DNA of 24,016 nt. It comes from JBGRPZ01 sp041725955 (GTDB lineage Bacteria > Bacteroidota > Bacteroidia > Bacteroidales > JBGRPZ01). Shown one piece after another: positions 16,260 through 23,784 of this stretch; the stretch's first letter is position 1; each line of letters begins with the position of its first letter. The stretch covers positions 1 to 24,016 of the forward strand of contig JBGRQE010000055.1 in the NCBI GenBank assembly GCA_041725955.1, read 5' to 3'. Made by a program: the position numbers and the translations under genes. The notes under the pieces were generated by a model. That model saw nothing but the letters and a program-made list of their open reading frames with translations, ran no database searches and was not told where the DNA came from.

Positions 16260-16850
16260 ATGTGCCAAAAAAAGAAAACAGGTCTATACTTTGGCTCTTT
16301 CAATCCAATACATGTTGGGCATTTAATTATTGCGAATTATATGCAACAATTTACCGACTTGGATGAAGTATGGTTTGTTGTTTCGCCTCAAAATCCGCTG
16401 AAAAACAAAAAAAGTCTTTTGGCAGACATACATAGACTTGCCTTGGTACGAATAGCAACTGAAGATCATACTCATCTAAAAGTAAGCGATATAGAATATA
16501 AACTTCCCAAACCTTCGTATACTATAGATACACTTACTTTTTTAGATGAAAAATATCCTGATCGTTCTTTCAAACTAATCTGTGGTGGAGATAATCTGGA
16601 GAGTTTCCAAAAGTGGAAGAACTACGAAAAGATATTAAAGTATTACGAATTATATGTTTACAAACGCCCAGGTAGCTCATGCCAAGAATATGAGAATCAC
16701 CCCTCTGTACATTTATTCGATGCTCCACAAATGGAAATTAGTGCTAGCTTTATCAGAGAAGGCCTTGCAGAAAAAAAAGACATGAGCTTTTTTCTAACAC
16801 CCAAAGTTTGTTCCTATATAAAAGAAATGCATTTTTATGAGAAGAAATAA
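16260..16850 (+). CDS. nadD: Nicotinate-nucleotide adenylyltransferase
   Basis: A 196-residue nucleotidyltransferase that joins nicotinate mononucleotide with ATP to give deamido-NAD, the shared late step of NAD synthesis. The N-terminal GLYFGSFNPIHVGH (8-21) holds the (H/T)xGH adenylyl-transfer motif; KLPKPSYTIDTLTFL (81-95) is the family's 'SYT.dTl' substrate segment; CGGDNLESFQKWKNY (108-122) matches the conserved 'G.DnL..f..W'; and ISASFIREGL (160-169) is the C-terminal ISxTxIR motif, with Ala-Ser where many have Ser-Thr. The ATG lies one base after the gmk stop. The stop codon is part of the stem of the downstream terminator. Confidence 0.95.
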   Translation: MCQKKKTGLYFGSFNPIHVGHLIIANYMQQFTDLDEVWFVVSPQNPLKNKKSLLADIHRLALVRIATEDHTHLKVSDIEYKLPKPSYTIDTLTFLDEKYPDRSFKLICGGDNLESFQKWKNYEKILKYYELYVYKRPGSSCQEYENHPSVHLFDAPQMEISASFIREGLAEKKDMSFFLTPKVCSYIKEMHFYEKK

Positions 16851-16873
16851 AGGTTGCAATAGCAACCTTTATT
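16846..16873 (+). terminator. Terminator of the YicC-gmk-nadD unit
   Basis: AATAAAGGTTGC pairs with GCAACCTTTATT as a perfect 12-bp stem around the tetraloop AATA, and contains the nadD stop codon. A short T-containing tail (CTTAACTT) follows. Confidence 0.8.
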
Positions 16874-16897
16874 CTTAACTTACTACAGAAGATATGA

Positions 16898-16935
16898 AAA
16901 GGTTATCTCGCTTAGAGATAGCCTTTCTTTTATTA
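16898..16935. terminator. Second hairpin between convergent genes, likely bidirectional terminator
   Basis: AAAGGTTATCTC (16898-16909) pairs with GAGATAGCCTTT (16915-16926) with one G-T wobble and loop GCTTA. The + strand side continues CTTTTATT and the - strand side continues TTTTC-like, so it can act for the nadD operon and for the wecE-type gene that ends at 16933. Confidence 0.65.
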
Positions 16936-18060
16936 TTTATAAAAGCGGAAAACAGTCTCAGCAACTTTAGCAACCCAATCATGAGGCAATTCATAAAAGA
17001 ATGGTAATCTTATAATGCAATCCGAAAAATATTTAGAATTTGGCAATAACCTACCATCATGAAATGGAGTATAATAACTGCTAAGATGAAGCGGTAAATA
17101 ATGAAAAACAGCATGTACTTTATTTGCATTTAAAAATGCCAACAATCTATTTCGTTCCTCATTAGAATTTACCAGAAAATAATACATATTCCCATTTTCT
17201 GTTGCATAATCAGGAAGTTCAGGAATATAAATTTTCCCTTTAGCATGCAATTCCTTTAAAAGCTCATCATATTGACTATGAATCAACCTTCGCTTATGCT
17301 GTATTTCGTCCAACTGTTCTAATTGGCCATAAAGAACTGCTGCTATAATATCACTAGGTAAAAAGGAAGATCCAATATCAACCCATCCATATTTATTTAC
17401 TTCCCCACGAAAGAAAGCAGATCTATTTGTTCCTTTTTCCCATAAGATTTCTGCTCGCTTAGAAAATGAAGAATCATTGATTACCAATAATCCTCCCTCC
17501 CCCGAGCTTATATTTTTTGTTTCATGAAATGAAAATACACCAAAATGTCCTATACCACCCAAAGGCTTTCCTTTATAATAGCTATCTACAGCATGAGCAG
17601 CATCTTCGACAATATAAACCCCATACTTTTTGGATAGTGCCATGGCTTTATCCATATCACAAGCCACTCCTCCATAATGTACCAATACAATAGCCTTGGT
17701 CTTCTCAGTAATTAACTGTTCCACGGCATCTAAATCAATGTTTGGATGATGCGAACATGAATCAGCAAAAACAATCTTTGCCCCACGCAACACATATGCA
17801 TTTGCAGAAGACACAAAAGTATATGATGGGACAATTACCTCATCCCCTGCCTTTATATCCATCAATAAAGCAGTCATCTCTAAAGCATCGGTGCAGGAGG
17901 TAGTCAACAAAGCATGCTTAAAACCATATCTCTCTTCTAAGAAGATTTGCGATTTTTTAGTAAAAATACCATTCCCAGATATATGACCTTTATATGCAGC
18001 ACTAACTATATGTTGAATCTCTCGACCTGCTAGATAGGGTTTATTGAAGGGGATCTTCAT
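16933..18060 (-). CDS. wecE: dTDP-4-amino-4,6-dideoxygalactose transaminase (WecE-type sugar aminotransferase)
   Basis: A DegT/DnrJ/EryC1/StrS-family PLP enzyme of 375 residues. The start MKIPFNKPYLAGREIQHI and the GHISGNGIFTKKSQIFLE segment match WecE/RffA, which converts dTDP-4-keto-6-deoxyglucose and glutamate to dTDP-4-amino-4,6-dideoxygalactose. Other features: LLTTSCTDALEMTALL (51-66) holding the PLP phosphate; GDEVIVPSYTFVSSANA (72-87); VEDAAHAVDSYYKGKPLGG (151-169), with the cofactor-contacting aspartate D153; and the Schiff-base lysine K182 in SFHETKNISSGEGG. Its start overlaps the end of the GNAT gene by 4 bp. In the enterobacterial ECA pathway the WecE product is acetylated by the GNAT enzyme WecD, so an acyltransferase next door fits. 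Closely related enzymes (ArnB, FdtB) act on other keto sugars, so the exact product is inferred. Confidence 0.85.
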   Translation of the reverse strand: MKIPFNKPYLAGREIQHIVSAAYKGHISGNGIFTKKSQIFLEERYGFKHALLTTSCTDALEMTALLMDIKAGDEVIVPSYTFVSSANAYVLRGAKIVFADSCSHHPNIDLDAVEQLITEKTKAIVLVHYGGVACDMDKAMALSKKYGVYIVEDAAHAVDSYYKGKPLGGIGHFGVFSFHETKNISSGEGGLLVINDSSFSKRAEILWEKGTNRSAFFRGEVNKYGWVDIGSSFLPSDIIAAVLYGQLEQLDEIQHKRRLIHSQYDELLKELHAKGKIYIPELPDYATENGNMYYFLVNSNEERNRLLAFLNANKVHAVFHYLPLHLSSYYTPFHDGRLLPNSKYFSDCIIRLPFFYELPHDWVAKVAETVFRFYK

Positions 18061-18773
18061 ATTACACTATCTACTTTGATTCTGGAATTTGTGTAAGGAG
18101 AAATACCAGAAAAGCATACTCCATCTTTATCAAAAGATCTGTATATCTGTATATCTGGATTTAAACGTCTAATCATTCTAACAGCATAACCACTGGTAAA
18201 ATCATGTGGTTCAAAAAGTATACGAGAGAATCGATCTTCGCCATAAATCTTGCGTAAAGCCTTGATTATAGGGATAAATTTTATTTCAATATCAGATTTT
18301 GTTACCTCATATCTCTGATTTTCTACATTTTCTTGCTTCTTACAAAGTTTAAATCCACAAGTTTTAGTCAAGTGAATTGACCTATTATTCGATTTTAATA
18401 CATGAGCATGTAATTTTTCCAAGCCAAAGAAATGAAGCCCCGCTTCGGCAATTGTCATAAGTGCAAGTAATGGTAAACGTGTCGAAACATATTTTTCGTC
18501 CGCCATATAAATCCCAATCTCTGTAGACTTACGTTTAAAATTAATGCCTTTTAAATTTATTAATCCAACTTTTTCATTCTGACTTTCGATAAACAAATAG
18601 AGGTTATTCTCATTATTAATTTTATGAAACCACTGAAGTTGCATTTCAGGAGTAATTTCCTCACGAAATTCCATGTGTTGACGCACAAAAGTGCTATTTC
18701 GCCAGGAACGTATTAATTCAAGATCTGATTCTTGTATCCTCCTTAATTTTATGTTAAAGTTTTCAATAATCAT
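18057..18773 (-). CDS. GNAT-family N-acyltransferase with an extra C-terminal region
   Basis: Residues ~8-160 form a RimJ/RimL-type GNAT fold: IKLRRIQESDLELIRSWRN at the start, the acceptor-side strands (GLINLKGINF, TEIGIYM near 85-90), the acyl-CoA binding region around 95-115 (unusually without an obvious Q/RxxGxG/A loop; YVSTRLPLLALMTIAEAG is at this place), and LHAHVLKSNNRSIHLTKTCGF (121-141), the standard 'N..s..lyek.GF' end. After the domain a ~70-residue tail (169-238) follows, beginning FIPIIKALRKIYGED, for which no family is recognised. The gene overlaps both neighbours by 4 bp, so it is made together with a sugar aminotransferase and a GT2 enzyme. Acylation of a 4-amino sugar nucleotide, as by WecD, is the most likely job. 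The donor could be acyl-CoA or the nearby ACP. Confidence 0.75.
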   Translation of the reverse strand: MIIENFNIKLRRIQESDLELIRSWRNSTFVRQHMEFREEITPEMQLQWFHKINNENNLYLFIESQNEKVGLINLKGINFKRKSTEIGIYMADEKYVSTRLPLLALMTIAEAGLHFFGLEKLHAHVLKSNNRSIHLTKTCGFKLCKKQENVENQRYEVTKSDIEIKFIPIIKALRKIYGEDRFSRILFEPHDFTSGYAVRMIRRLNPDIQIYRSFDKDGVCFSGISPYTNSRIKVDSVI

Positions 18774-19696
18774 TTTGATACCTTTCTTACAATAAAGGGG
18801 GGTTTATTATTAATTGATAAATATAGCCTACTTAGGTATTCTCCTATTATTCCTAAAGCAAATAATATTAATCCAGTAGAAAACAGCACTCCAACAATTA
18901 TGGAAGTATAACCTGCAGGAACTCTAGATACAAAAATCTTTAGAATCACATAATAAAACCCTATTACAAAACACACAATGGACATTAGTAAACCTAAATA
19001 TACCATCAGCTTTAAAGGAATATTTGTGTAAACAACTAACAGATTTGTAAAAAATTCTACAAGCGCTCCAAAACTGTAGCTAGATTTTTGATAAGGACGT
19101 CTTTGATGTTTTACCTCAACAAACCCAATCTCTTGAGTATACCAGGCCAATAATTCATCAAGAAATATGAAATACTTCCTTCCTTCCAAAACCTTATCCA
19201 CTAAATCTCTTTTTATCAATCGAAAAGATGTTACCTCTGCATGACGATCAAAAAACTTATCAGAAACAAACCTTACAGCTTTACTACTTAAATTGCGGTA
19301 CTTTGAATGCTTTTTATCGTGATAGATCCCATACACTAAATCACAATTTCCATTCAGCACTTCCTCCAACAGCAAAGTTATCTGGTCTGGCAGCACTTGC
19401 AAATCATCATCGATTGTAATAACGTATTGTCCTGATGCAAACCCCAAACCACAAAATGTAGCATTATGTTGACCACTATTACTTGCTAGATCAATCCCCT
19501 TAACAATTCCTGGATATTTTTTTGTCATCGAATCAATTACAGACCAAGAACTATCAATACTAGCATCATTAACAAAGATAATTTCAAAGCTATTCTTAAG
19601 CTTTGAAAAAAACTCATGCAATAATCGACATAACTCCCTAAGAGACTGAGTACTATTGTATACAGGAACTACAATTGAGTAGTCCATACTTTCCAT
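18770..19696 (-). CDS. GT2-family membrane glycosyltransferase (polyprenyl-phosphate type)
   Basis: A 308-residue protein with a GT-A domain and two C-terminal membrane helices (about 229-253 and 263-286), the layout of GtrB, ArnC and DPM1-like enzymes that load a sugar on polyprenyl phosphate at the inner face of the membrane. Seen: YSIVVPVYNSTQSLRELC (6-23), IIFVNDASIDSSW (39-51), the nucleotide-sugar/metal site ITIDDDLQVLPDQ (93-105), SFRLIKRDL (157-165), the QRRPYQKSSYSFGAL lipid-phosphate segment (198-212), and the family's closing GIIGEYLSRLY....NKPPFIV. Met4 (19687) is an alternative start. The stop overlaps the GNAT start by 4 bp. Together with the WecE-type enzyme it suggests a lipid-linked amino sugar. 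Confidence 0.88.
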   Translation of the reverse strand: MESMDYSIVVPVYNSTQSLRELCRLLHEFFSKLKNSFEIIFVNDASIDSSWSVIDSMTKKYPGIVKGIDLASNSGQHNATFCGLGFASGQYVITIDDDLQVLPDQITLLLEEVLNGNCDLVYGIYHDKKHSKYRNLSSKAVRFVSDKFFDRHAEVTSFRLIKRDLVDKVLEGRKYFIFLDELLAWYTQEIGFVEVKHQRRPYQKSSYSFGALVEFFTNLLVVYTNIPLKLMVYLGLLMSIVCFVIGFYYVILKIFVSRVPAGYTSIIVGVLFSTGLILFALGIIGEYLSRLYLSINNKPPFIVRKVSK

Positions 19697-19720
19697 ATTA
19701 TTTGCGAAAAAAGATGGTAA

Positions 19721-19960
19721 TTAAGCTGAAACAGCAGCTCGTTCTTTTTCAATTAGATCCCAGACATCACCCACGGTATCAACATTACGTAGTTTTATTT
19801 CATTTATTTCCACGCCATATTCCACATTCACCAGAGCGATAAAGAAAAGAACATTGATAGAATCCCATTTCATATACTCGTTGAGCTTGCTATCACGGGA
19901 TATAGGTTTCCCCTTGAGTTCGGGAAACTCTTCAATTACTTTACTAATAAAATTTTCCAT
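19721..19960 (-). CDS. Acyl carrier protein, non-housekeeping type
   Basis: A 79-residue acidic helical protein with the ACP fold. The 4'-phosphopantetheine attachment site is S34 in WDSINVLFFIALVNVEYG (32-49), DSI replacing the usual DSL. Helix III and the end follow as VDTVGDVWDLIEKE. It differs from the canonical fatty-acid ACP and is not beside fab genes; it sits 24 bp upstream of a GT2 gene on the same strand and is first in the cassette. Such dedicated ACPs are common in polysaccharide and lipid-modification loci. Carrying an acyl or aminoacyl group for the downstream GNAT enzyme is a plausible role but is inference. No separate phosphopantetheinyl transferase is present here. Confidence 0.85.
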   Translation of the reverse strand: MENFISKVIEEFPELKGKPISRDSKLNEYMKWDSINVLFFIALVNVEYGVEINEIKLRNVDTVGDVWDLIEKERAAVSA

Positions 19961-19992
19961 AAAATGTCTACCTTAATTTTGCTTTTGTGAAT

Positions 19993-20000
19993 CAAATATA
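19993..20000 (-). promoter_or_regulatory. Likely -7 box for the ACP-GT2-GNAT-wecE cassette
   Basis: CAAATATA on the + strand reads TATATTTG on the - strand (TAnnTTTG), 32 bp before the ACP start. At 19 nt upstream there is TTTAC, a near match to the -33 TTTG element. Confidence 0.5.
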
Positions 20001-20196
20001 TGAAATTTTTCAGCTAATAGTAAAGAAATCTATATTAAAATTAACATTTCCTGTAAGCTCTTTTTGTACGAATTAATTACCATTCAACAATAAACACAAA
20101 AAATATTTTACACAAACAGCTGTTAATCTTGATATTCTAACTTTAGGGAAACAGAAAAAATCAGAGTACATCTCAATTTAATAAATAATTTTACAA

Positions 20197-20249
20197 TCAA
20201 ATATTTTTCATTTTTATAAGCTTATCTCTACAAAATGAAAAATATTTGA
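20197..20249 (-). terminator. 18-bp perfect inverted repeat downstream of the propeller lipoprotein
   Basis: TCAAATATTTTTCATTTT (20197-20214) and AAAATGAAAAATATTTGA (20232-20249) are exact complements; the 17-nt loop contains the palindrome ATAAGCTTAT (20216-20225). It starts 10 bp beyond the lipoprotein stop (20260), where its terminator should be. The stem is almost all A-T and the tail is not a clean T run, so another role is possible. Confidence 0.6.
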
Positions 20250-20259
20250 CTCTATACTT

Positions 20260-21477
20260 CTACATCTTTTGTAATTCGGCACGATAAACTCTTCTTATAG
20301 GCTTATCTCCATCTATCAAATCACAATCTCTTCTTTCCAATAAAATATGATGGGGGTCACCCACATACAAAACATTATAACCTAATGGTACTTCTATATC
20401 AACACACTGTTTTTTTTCATTTACAAAATATTGAATATAAGTATGACGATTTTGAACCAATTCTTTATACTCTTCACATTGATCCCAATTAATAACTTCT
20501 GCAGGCAATGATCTTCTGACTTTATGATCTCCATATCCACCAATATAAGCTGCAATTAATGTGTCAGCTATTGAATTAAAAGAAGAATAAAAAGAACTAC
20601 TTAAATAATGAAAATTAATTTGCTGGCTAGAAGGTATATCCTTAACATCAATTAAGTTTTGCTTATAAATATAATCTGGCTGCATATCTACCATATGATA
20701 GATACTGGTATCTTTTACACCATATCGAAATAGTTTAAAATCTTCAGAAAACAGTAAATCATAACTGTCCCTATCCATATTGTATGAAGAAACTTGAATT
20801 GGACCCGAATTAATCATCATCTTGGGATTATTAAATAAAACGCTCTCCTTCTTTAATGGTGCAAATTCTGTTATACTATCGTTAGTACAATTTACAAAAT
20901 AGGCACGTGTTCCAAATGAGCTACCGTCAAATGCTTTTGAATTTGAAAGATCAATGCCAATACTAGTTTTCACTTTTCCATTAAACACAAATAAAGTATC
21001 ACTCCCTACAAATTTATGCCCAACAATAATTCGTGGAAACATTTTTATAACCTTATCAAATCGCTTCTTAGATTTCTTATACTCGCCCCGGACATTATAA
21101 TATTTTAACTTTTCCATAGAATTTACTACCAAAGTTTGGTCATCCACAAAATGGATTGAGAAATTTAAATAAAATGGGAAATAATACTCATGAGGACCTC
21201 TACCAAAATGGTTAAAACTATTTCTATTTCCCTTAAAATCAAAAACAGAAATTGAACTATCTTGCAATGCTGCAAAACTGCCATTTCTACTATAATAATC
21301 CATAATATTCAATGATGCAGAAGCATCTAAGTTTATAGAATCTTTTATGGTTATTTTATACTTATTCTTAAAATTCTGCTTTTTATTAGTTTCATTACTA
21401 TTACAAGAGTATAGAAATAAAATTATTCCCAAATACATTAATAGTTTATAACTTACTATATCATCAATAATTTTCAT
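20260..21477 (-). CDS. Lipoprotein with predicted 6-bladed beta-propeller (BF3164/TolB-like family)
   Basis: A 405-residue lipoprotein: a short charged start, a hydrophobic stretch MYLGIILFLYSC and a lipobox Cys at residue 25. The mature protein has strand-turn repeats and the segment FNHFGRGPHEYYFP (88-101); a G-R-G-P-x-E-Y/F motif after the first blade is the mark of the Bacteroidota '6-bladed beta-propeller' lipoproteins. Further blade-like strands include DDQTLVVNSMEKLKYYNVRG and RFDKVIKMFPRIIVG. Biochemical function is unknown for the family. The upstream gene on the same strand encodes a small exported peptide, a pairing seen in Bacteroides between such propellers and NVEALA-type peptides (from memory). 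A 179-bp gap with a 10-bp inverted repeat separates the two. Confidence 0.72.
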   Translation of the reverse strand: MKIIDDIVSYKLLMYLGIILFLYSCNSNETNKKQNFKNKYKITIKDSINLDASASLNIMDYYSRNGSFAALQDSSISVFDFKGNRNSFNHFGRGPHEYYFPFYLNFSIHFVDDQTLVVNSMEKLKYYNVRGEYKKSKKRFDKVIKMFPRIIVGHKFVGSDTLFVFNGKVKTSIGIDLSNSKAFDGSSFGTRAYFVNCTNDSITEFAPLKKESVLFNNPKMMINSGPIQVSSYNMDRDSYDLLFSEDFKLFRYGVKDTSIYHMVDMQPDYIYKQNLIDVKDIPSSQQINFHYLSSSFYSSFNSIADTLIAAYIGGYGDHKVRRSLPAEVINWDQCEEYKELVQNRHTYIQYFVNEKKQCVDIEVPLGYNVLYVGDPHHILLERRDCDLIDGDKPIRRVYRAELQKM

Positions 21478-21508
21478 AGCTTATTTCAAAACTTTTCTTT
21501 ATAAAAGA

Positions 21509-21562
21509 CAAATCCACAAAGAAGACCTCAAATATTTAAATAAGGTAATCAATGTGGATTTG
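21509..21562 (-). promoter_or_regulatory. 10-bp inverted repeat between the peptide and lipoprotein genes
   Basis: CAAATCCACA (21509-21518) and TGTGGATTTG (21553-21562) are perfect complements with a 34-nt spacer. On the - strand the stem is followed by TCTTTTAT, so it could be a partial terminator that lowers lipoprotein expression relative to the peptide. Confidence 0.45.
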
Positions 21563-21656
21563 CACCAAAATAATTAACTGTATTAGCAAAAATCAATTTG
21601 TAACCTCAAGCCTCCTATTTCTTTTGTAACAATTGAAATTGCTAATATTTTTCTTT

Positions 21657-21914
21657 TTACTTGTACACTAAATTAATACAAGTAGCATTTCCTACATACG
21701 TTGGGCAAAACACATAGTAATTCCCATTTGCATCCTTTCGCATTATTCCAGGTGATAATGAATAATCTTTAATTTTATCACCAGGCATTCCTGGTATAGG
21801 AAAAAATCGAGGATCATTCTTTTTATCATCTTTATCTTCTTTTGCTATTGCGAGGCTAATAATACCTACTAAAAATGCAAAAACAAGACCCATAACAATT
21901 GAATTTTTTTTCAT
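21657..21914 (-). CDS. Small exported peptide with a C-terminal cysteine pair
   Basis: An 85-residue product, starting at the second ATG of the frame (MKKNSIVMG); the first ATG at 21926 would add four residues before the basic n-region and is less likely. Residues 1-24 form a signal peptide (hydrophobic core GLVFAFLVGIISLAIA). The mature part is about 61 residues: a strongly charged KEDKDDKKND block, a Pro/Gly-rich FFPIPGMPGDK segment, and a C-terminal end with two Cys spaced C-x8-C (CPTYVGNATC) that could form a disulfide. It does not have the literal NVEALA motif, but its size, leader and position next to a propeller lipoprotein resemble that group. Function unknown. Genes this short can be over-called, but the signal peptide and operon-like position argue for it. 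Confidence 0.65.
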   Translation of the reverse strand: MKKNSIVMGLVFAFLVGIISLAIAKEDKDDKKNDPRFFPIPGMPGDKIKDYSLSPGIMRKDANGNYYVFCPTYVGNATCINLVYK

Positions 21915-22198
21915 AGCTAAAATCAATTTTTTCGAAATTCAAATTTTGGTAATAGATGGTAGGAATTTGAATTTCTAATTTAAAAACATATTGCCACGCC
22001 ACATATAAATTCAATTCGAAGATAGATCTTCTTATTCCGATTAATTAGGAATTAAGGTTTTTTTATCTGAAAAAAATCAACTAAGCTCAATTATTTCAAG
22101 AGAGCATCCATTTTTTAATAGGTAATTCTGTGAAAAAAACAGTTTTGGATTGTTATACATTGAATTAACTTTTTTAAAATCTTTTACTCTTCGAAGCC

Positions 22199-23665
22199 AT
22201 GAAAGAAAAAAGACTTACTAACGAATCCGGAGCCATAATCCCAGAAGACAACCATAGCATTTCTATAGGACCTAGAGGTCCTCTTACTTTAAACAACATT
22301 CATCTTTTTGAAAAACTAGCTCATTTTAATAGAGAGAGAATTCCAGAAAGAGTTGTTCATGCAAGAGGCACTGGTGCTCATGGGCATTTTATTCTGGAAA
22401 AAGGATTATCAAAATATACACTTGCACATTTTCTCCAAGACGATCAAATAGGAAAAAAAACACCAATTTTTGCACGTTTCTCTACTGTTGGAGGAGGGCA
22501 AGATTCAAGTGATTATGCTCGTGATCCAAGAGGATTTGCTGTAAAATTCTATACAGAAGAAGGAAACTGGGATATGGTAGGAAATAACACTCCTGTATTC
22601 TTTATTCGTGATCCGGCAAAATTCCCCGACTTTATCCATTCACAAAAGAAGGATCCAAAATCCAATATTCCCAATCCAGCAAAGATCTATGAATTCTGGG
22701 CCAACTACCCTGCTTCTATGCATCAGATAACAATACTTATGTCTGACAGGGGGATTCCTCAGTCTTATCGTAATATGAATGGGTATAGTTCGCATGCCTT
22801 AAGTTTTTGGAATGCAAAAGGTGAACGTTTTTGGGTTAAATGGCATTTTAAAACAGACCAAGGAGTAAAGAACTTTACAAATGCAGAAGCAAAACGCCAA
22901 GATCCTTTTGGCAATCAAAAAGATTTGGTCGATGCCATTGAAAATAAAAACTATCCAAGTTGGAGTGTGAAAATCCAAATAATGCCTGAAATGGAAGCTG
23001 AAAAGATGAGCTTCAATCCATTCGACCTAACAAAGGTATGGCCACATAAAGATTATCCACTTATTACTATAGGGAAAATGATTTTGGATGAAAATGTTAG
23101 CAACTACTTTGCCGAAACCGAGCAAGCAGCTTTTAGTCCAGGTAATCTTGTTCCAGGAATAGGAATATCTCCCGACAGAGTGCTACAAGCCAGAGTTATT
23201 ACTTATGCAGATGCACATAGATACAGATTAGGAACTAACTTTAATCAAATCCCTGTAAATTCACCAAAGTGCCCTGTTCATCATTACGAAAGAGATGGTA
23301 AGATGGCAGGTATGCATAAAGAGGAAAATTCTTATGCAAATCAAGATAGCTCTACAAACTTCTATCCAAATGATGGTCTAGAAAATAATCCAACCATAGA
23401 TCCTAAATATAAAGAACCTCCTCTCAAAATATCTGAAACTACAATGGATTATTATGATAACTTGGAAGATGACAACTTTTCTCAAGCAGGAAAGCTATAC
23501 AATATAATGTCTGAAGATCAAAAAAACCAACTTGCTTCCAATATTGCTGAAGGCTTGGTTACAGCAACCCCTGCTGTTCAGGAACGAATGTTAAGTCAAT
23601 TCCGTATGGTTGATAAAGACTATGCGCATCGTATTATTCAATATATGAAAAAATACAAACACTGA
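22199..23665 (+). CDS. katA: Catalase, heme-containing monofunctional, small-subunit clade
   Basis: A 488-residue catalase that breaks hydrogen peroxide into water and oxygen in the cytoplasm. All key sites are present: distal His54 in RVVHARGTGAHGHF; the catalytic Asn in MVGNNTPVFFIRDP (N129/N130); the SDRGIP and RNMNGYSSHA segments; NYPSWSVKIQIM; NPFDLTKVWPHKDYPL; and the proximal heme-ligand Tyr336 in ARVITYADAHRYRLG, followed by NFNQIPVN. Length and the absence of a C-terminal flavodoxin-like domain place it among small-subunit (clade 3 type) enzymes. It stands alone between a - strand gene and its own terminator. No OxyR gene is nearby; the upstream region has an inverted repeat GAAGAT-AG-ATCTTC (22018-22031) of unknown relevance. 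Confidence 0.96.
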   Translation: MKEKRLTNESGAIIPEDNHSISIGPRGPLTLNNIHLFEKLAHFNRERIPERVVHARGTGAHGHFILEKGLSKYTLAHFLQDDQIGKKTPIFARFSTVGGGQDSSDYARDPRGFAVKFYTEEGNWDMVGNNTPVFFIRDPAKFPDFIHSQKKDPKSNIPNPAKIYEFWANYPASMHQITILMSDRGIPQSYRNMNGYSSHALSFWNAKGERFWVKWHFKTDQGVKNFTNAEAKRQDPFGNQKDLVDAIENKNYPSWSVKIQIMPEMEAEKMSFNPFDLTKVWPHKDYPLITIGKMILDENVSNYFAETEQAAFSPGNLVPGIGISPDRVLQARVITYADAHRYRLGTNFNQIPVNSPKCPVHHYERDGKMAGMHKEENSYANQDSSTNFYPNDGLENNPTIDPKYKEPPLKISETTMDYYDNLEDDNFSQAGKLYNIMSEDQKNQLASNIAEGLVTATPAVQERMLSQFRMVDKDYAHRIIQYMKKYKH

Positions 23666-23677
23666 TTTGCAATCAGT
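23661..23677 (+). repeat. Hairpin over the catalase stop codon
   Basis: ACTGATT (23661-23667) and AATCAGT (23671-23677) are perfect complements around TGC and include the TGA stop. No T tract follows, so it is not a terminator by itself but could protect the 3' end of the message. Confidence 0.5.
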
Positions 23678-23750
23678 AATTTAAAAACACCAGAACTTAC
23701 TATGAGTCGAGTATCGTATGGTAAGTACAGTAATTAAAAAAAACATAAAT

Positions 23751-23784
23751 AAAACGAGCTTCAAAAAAATAAGGCTCGTTTTTT
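23751..23784 (+). terminator. Rho-independent terminator of the catalase gene
   Basis: AAAACGAGC (23751-23759) pairs with GCTCGTTTT (23774-23782), with a T run continuing to 23784. The A run on the other side means it can also work on the - strand. Confidence 0.8.

Noticed and set aside
22034..22060. ATTCC/GGAAT hairpin followed by T-rich sequence upstream of catalase as a terminator
   Set aside because: The stem is only 5 bp with a 9-nt loop, and there is no + strand gene before it to terminate.
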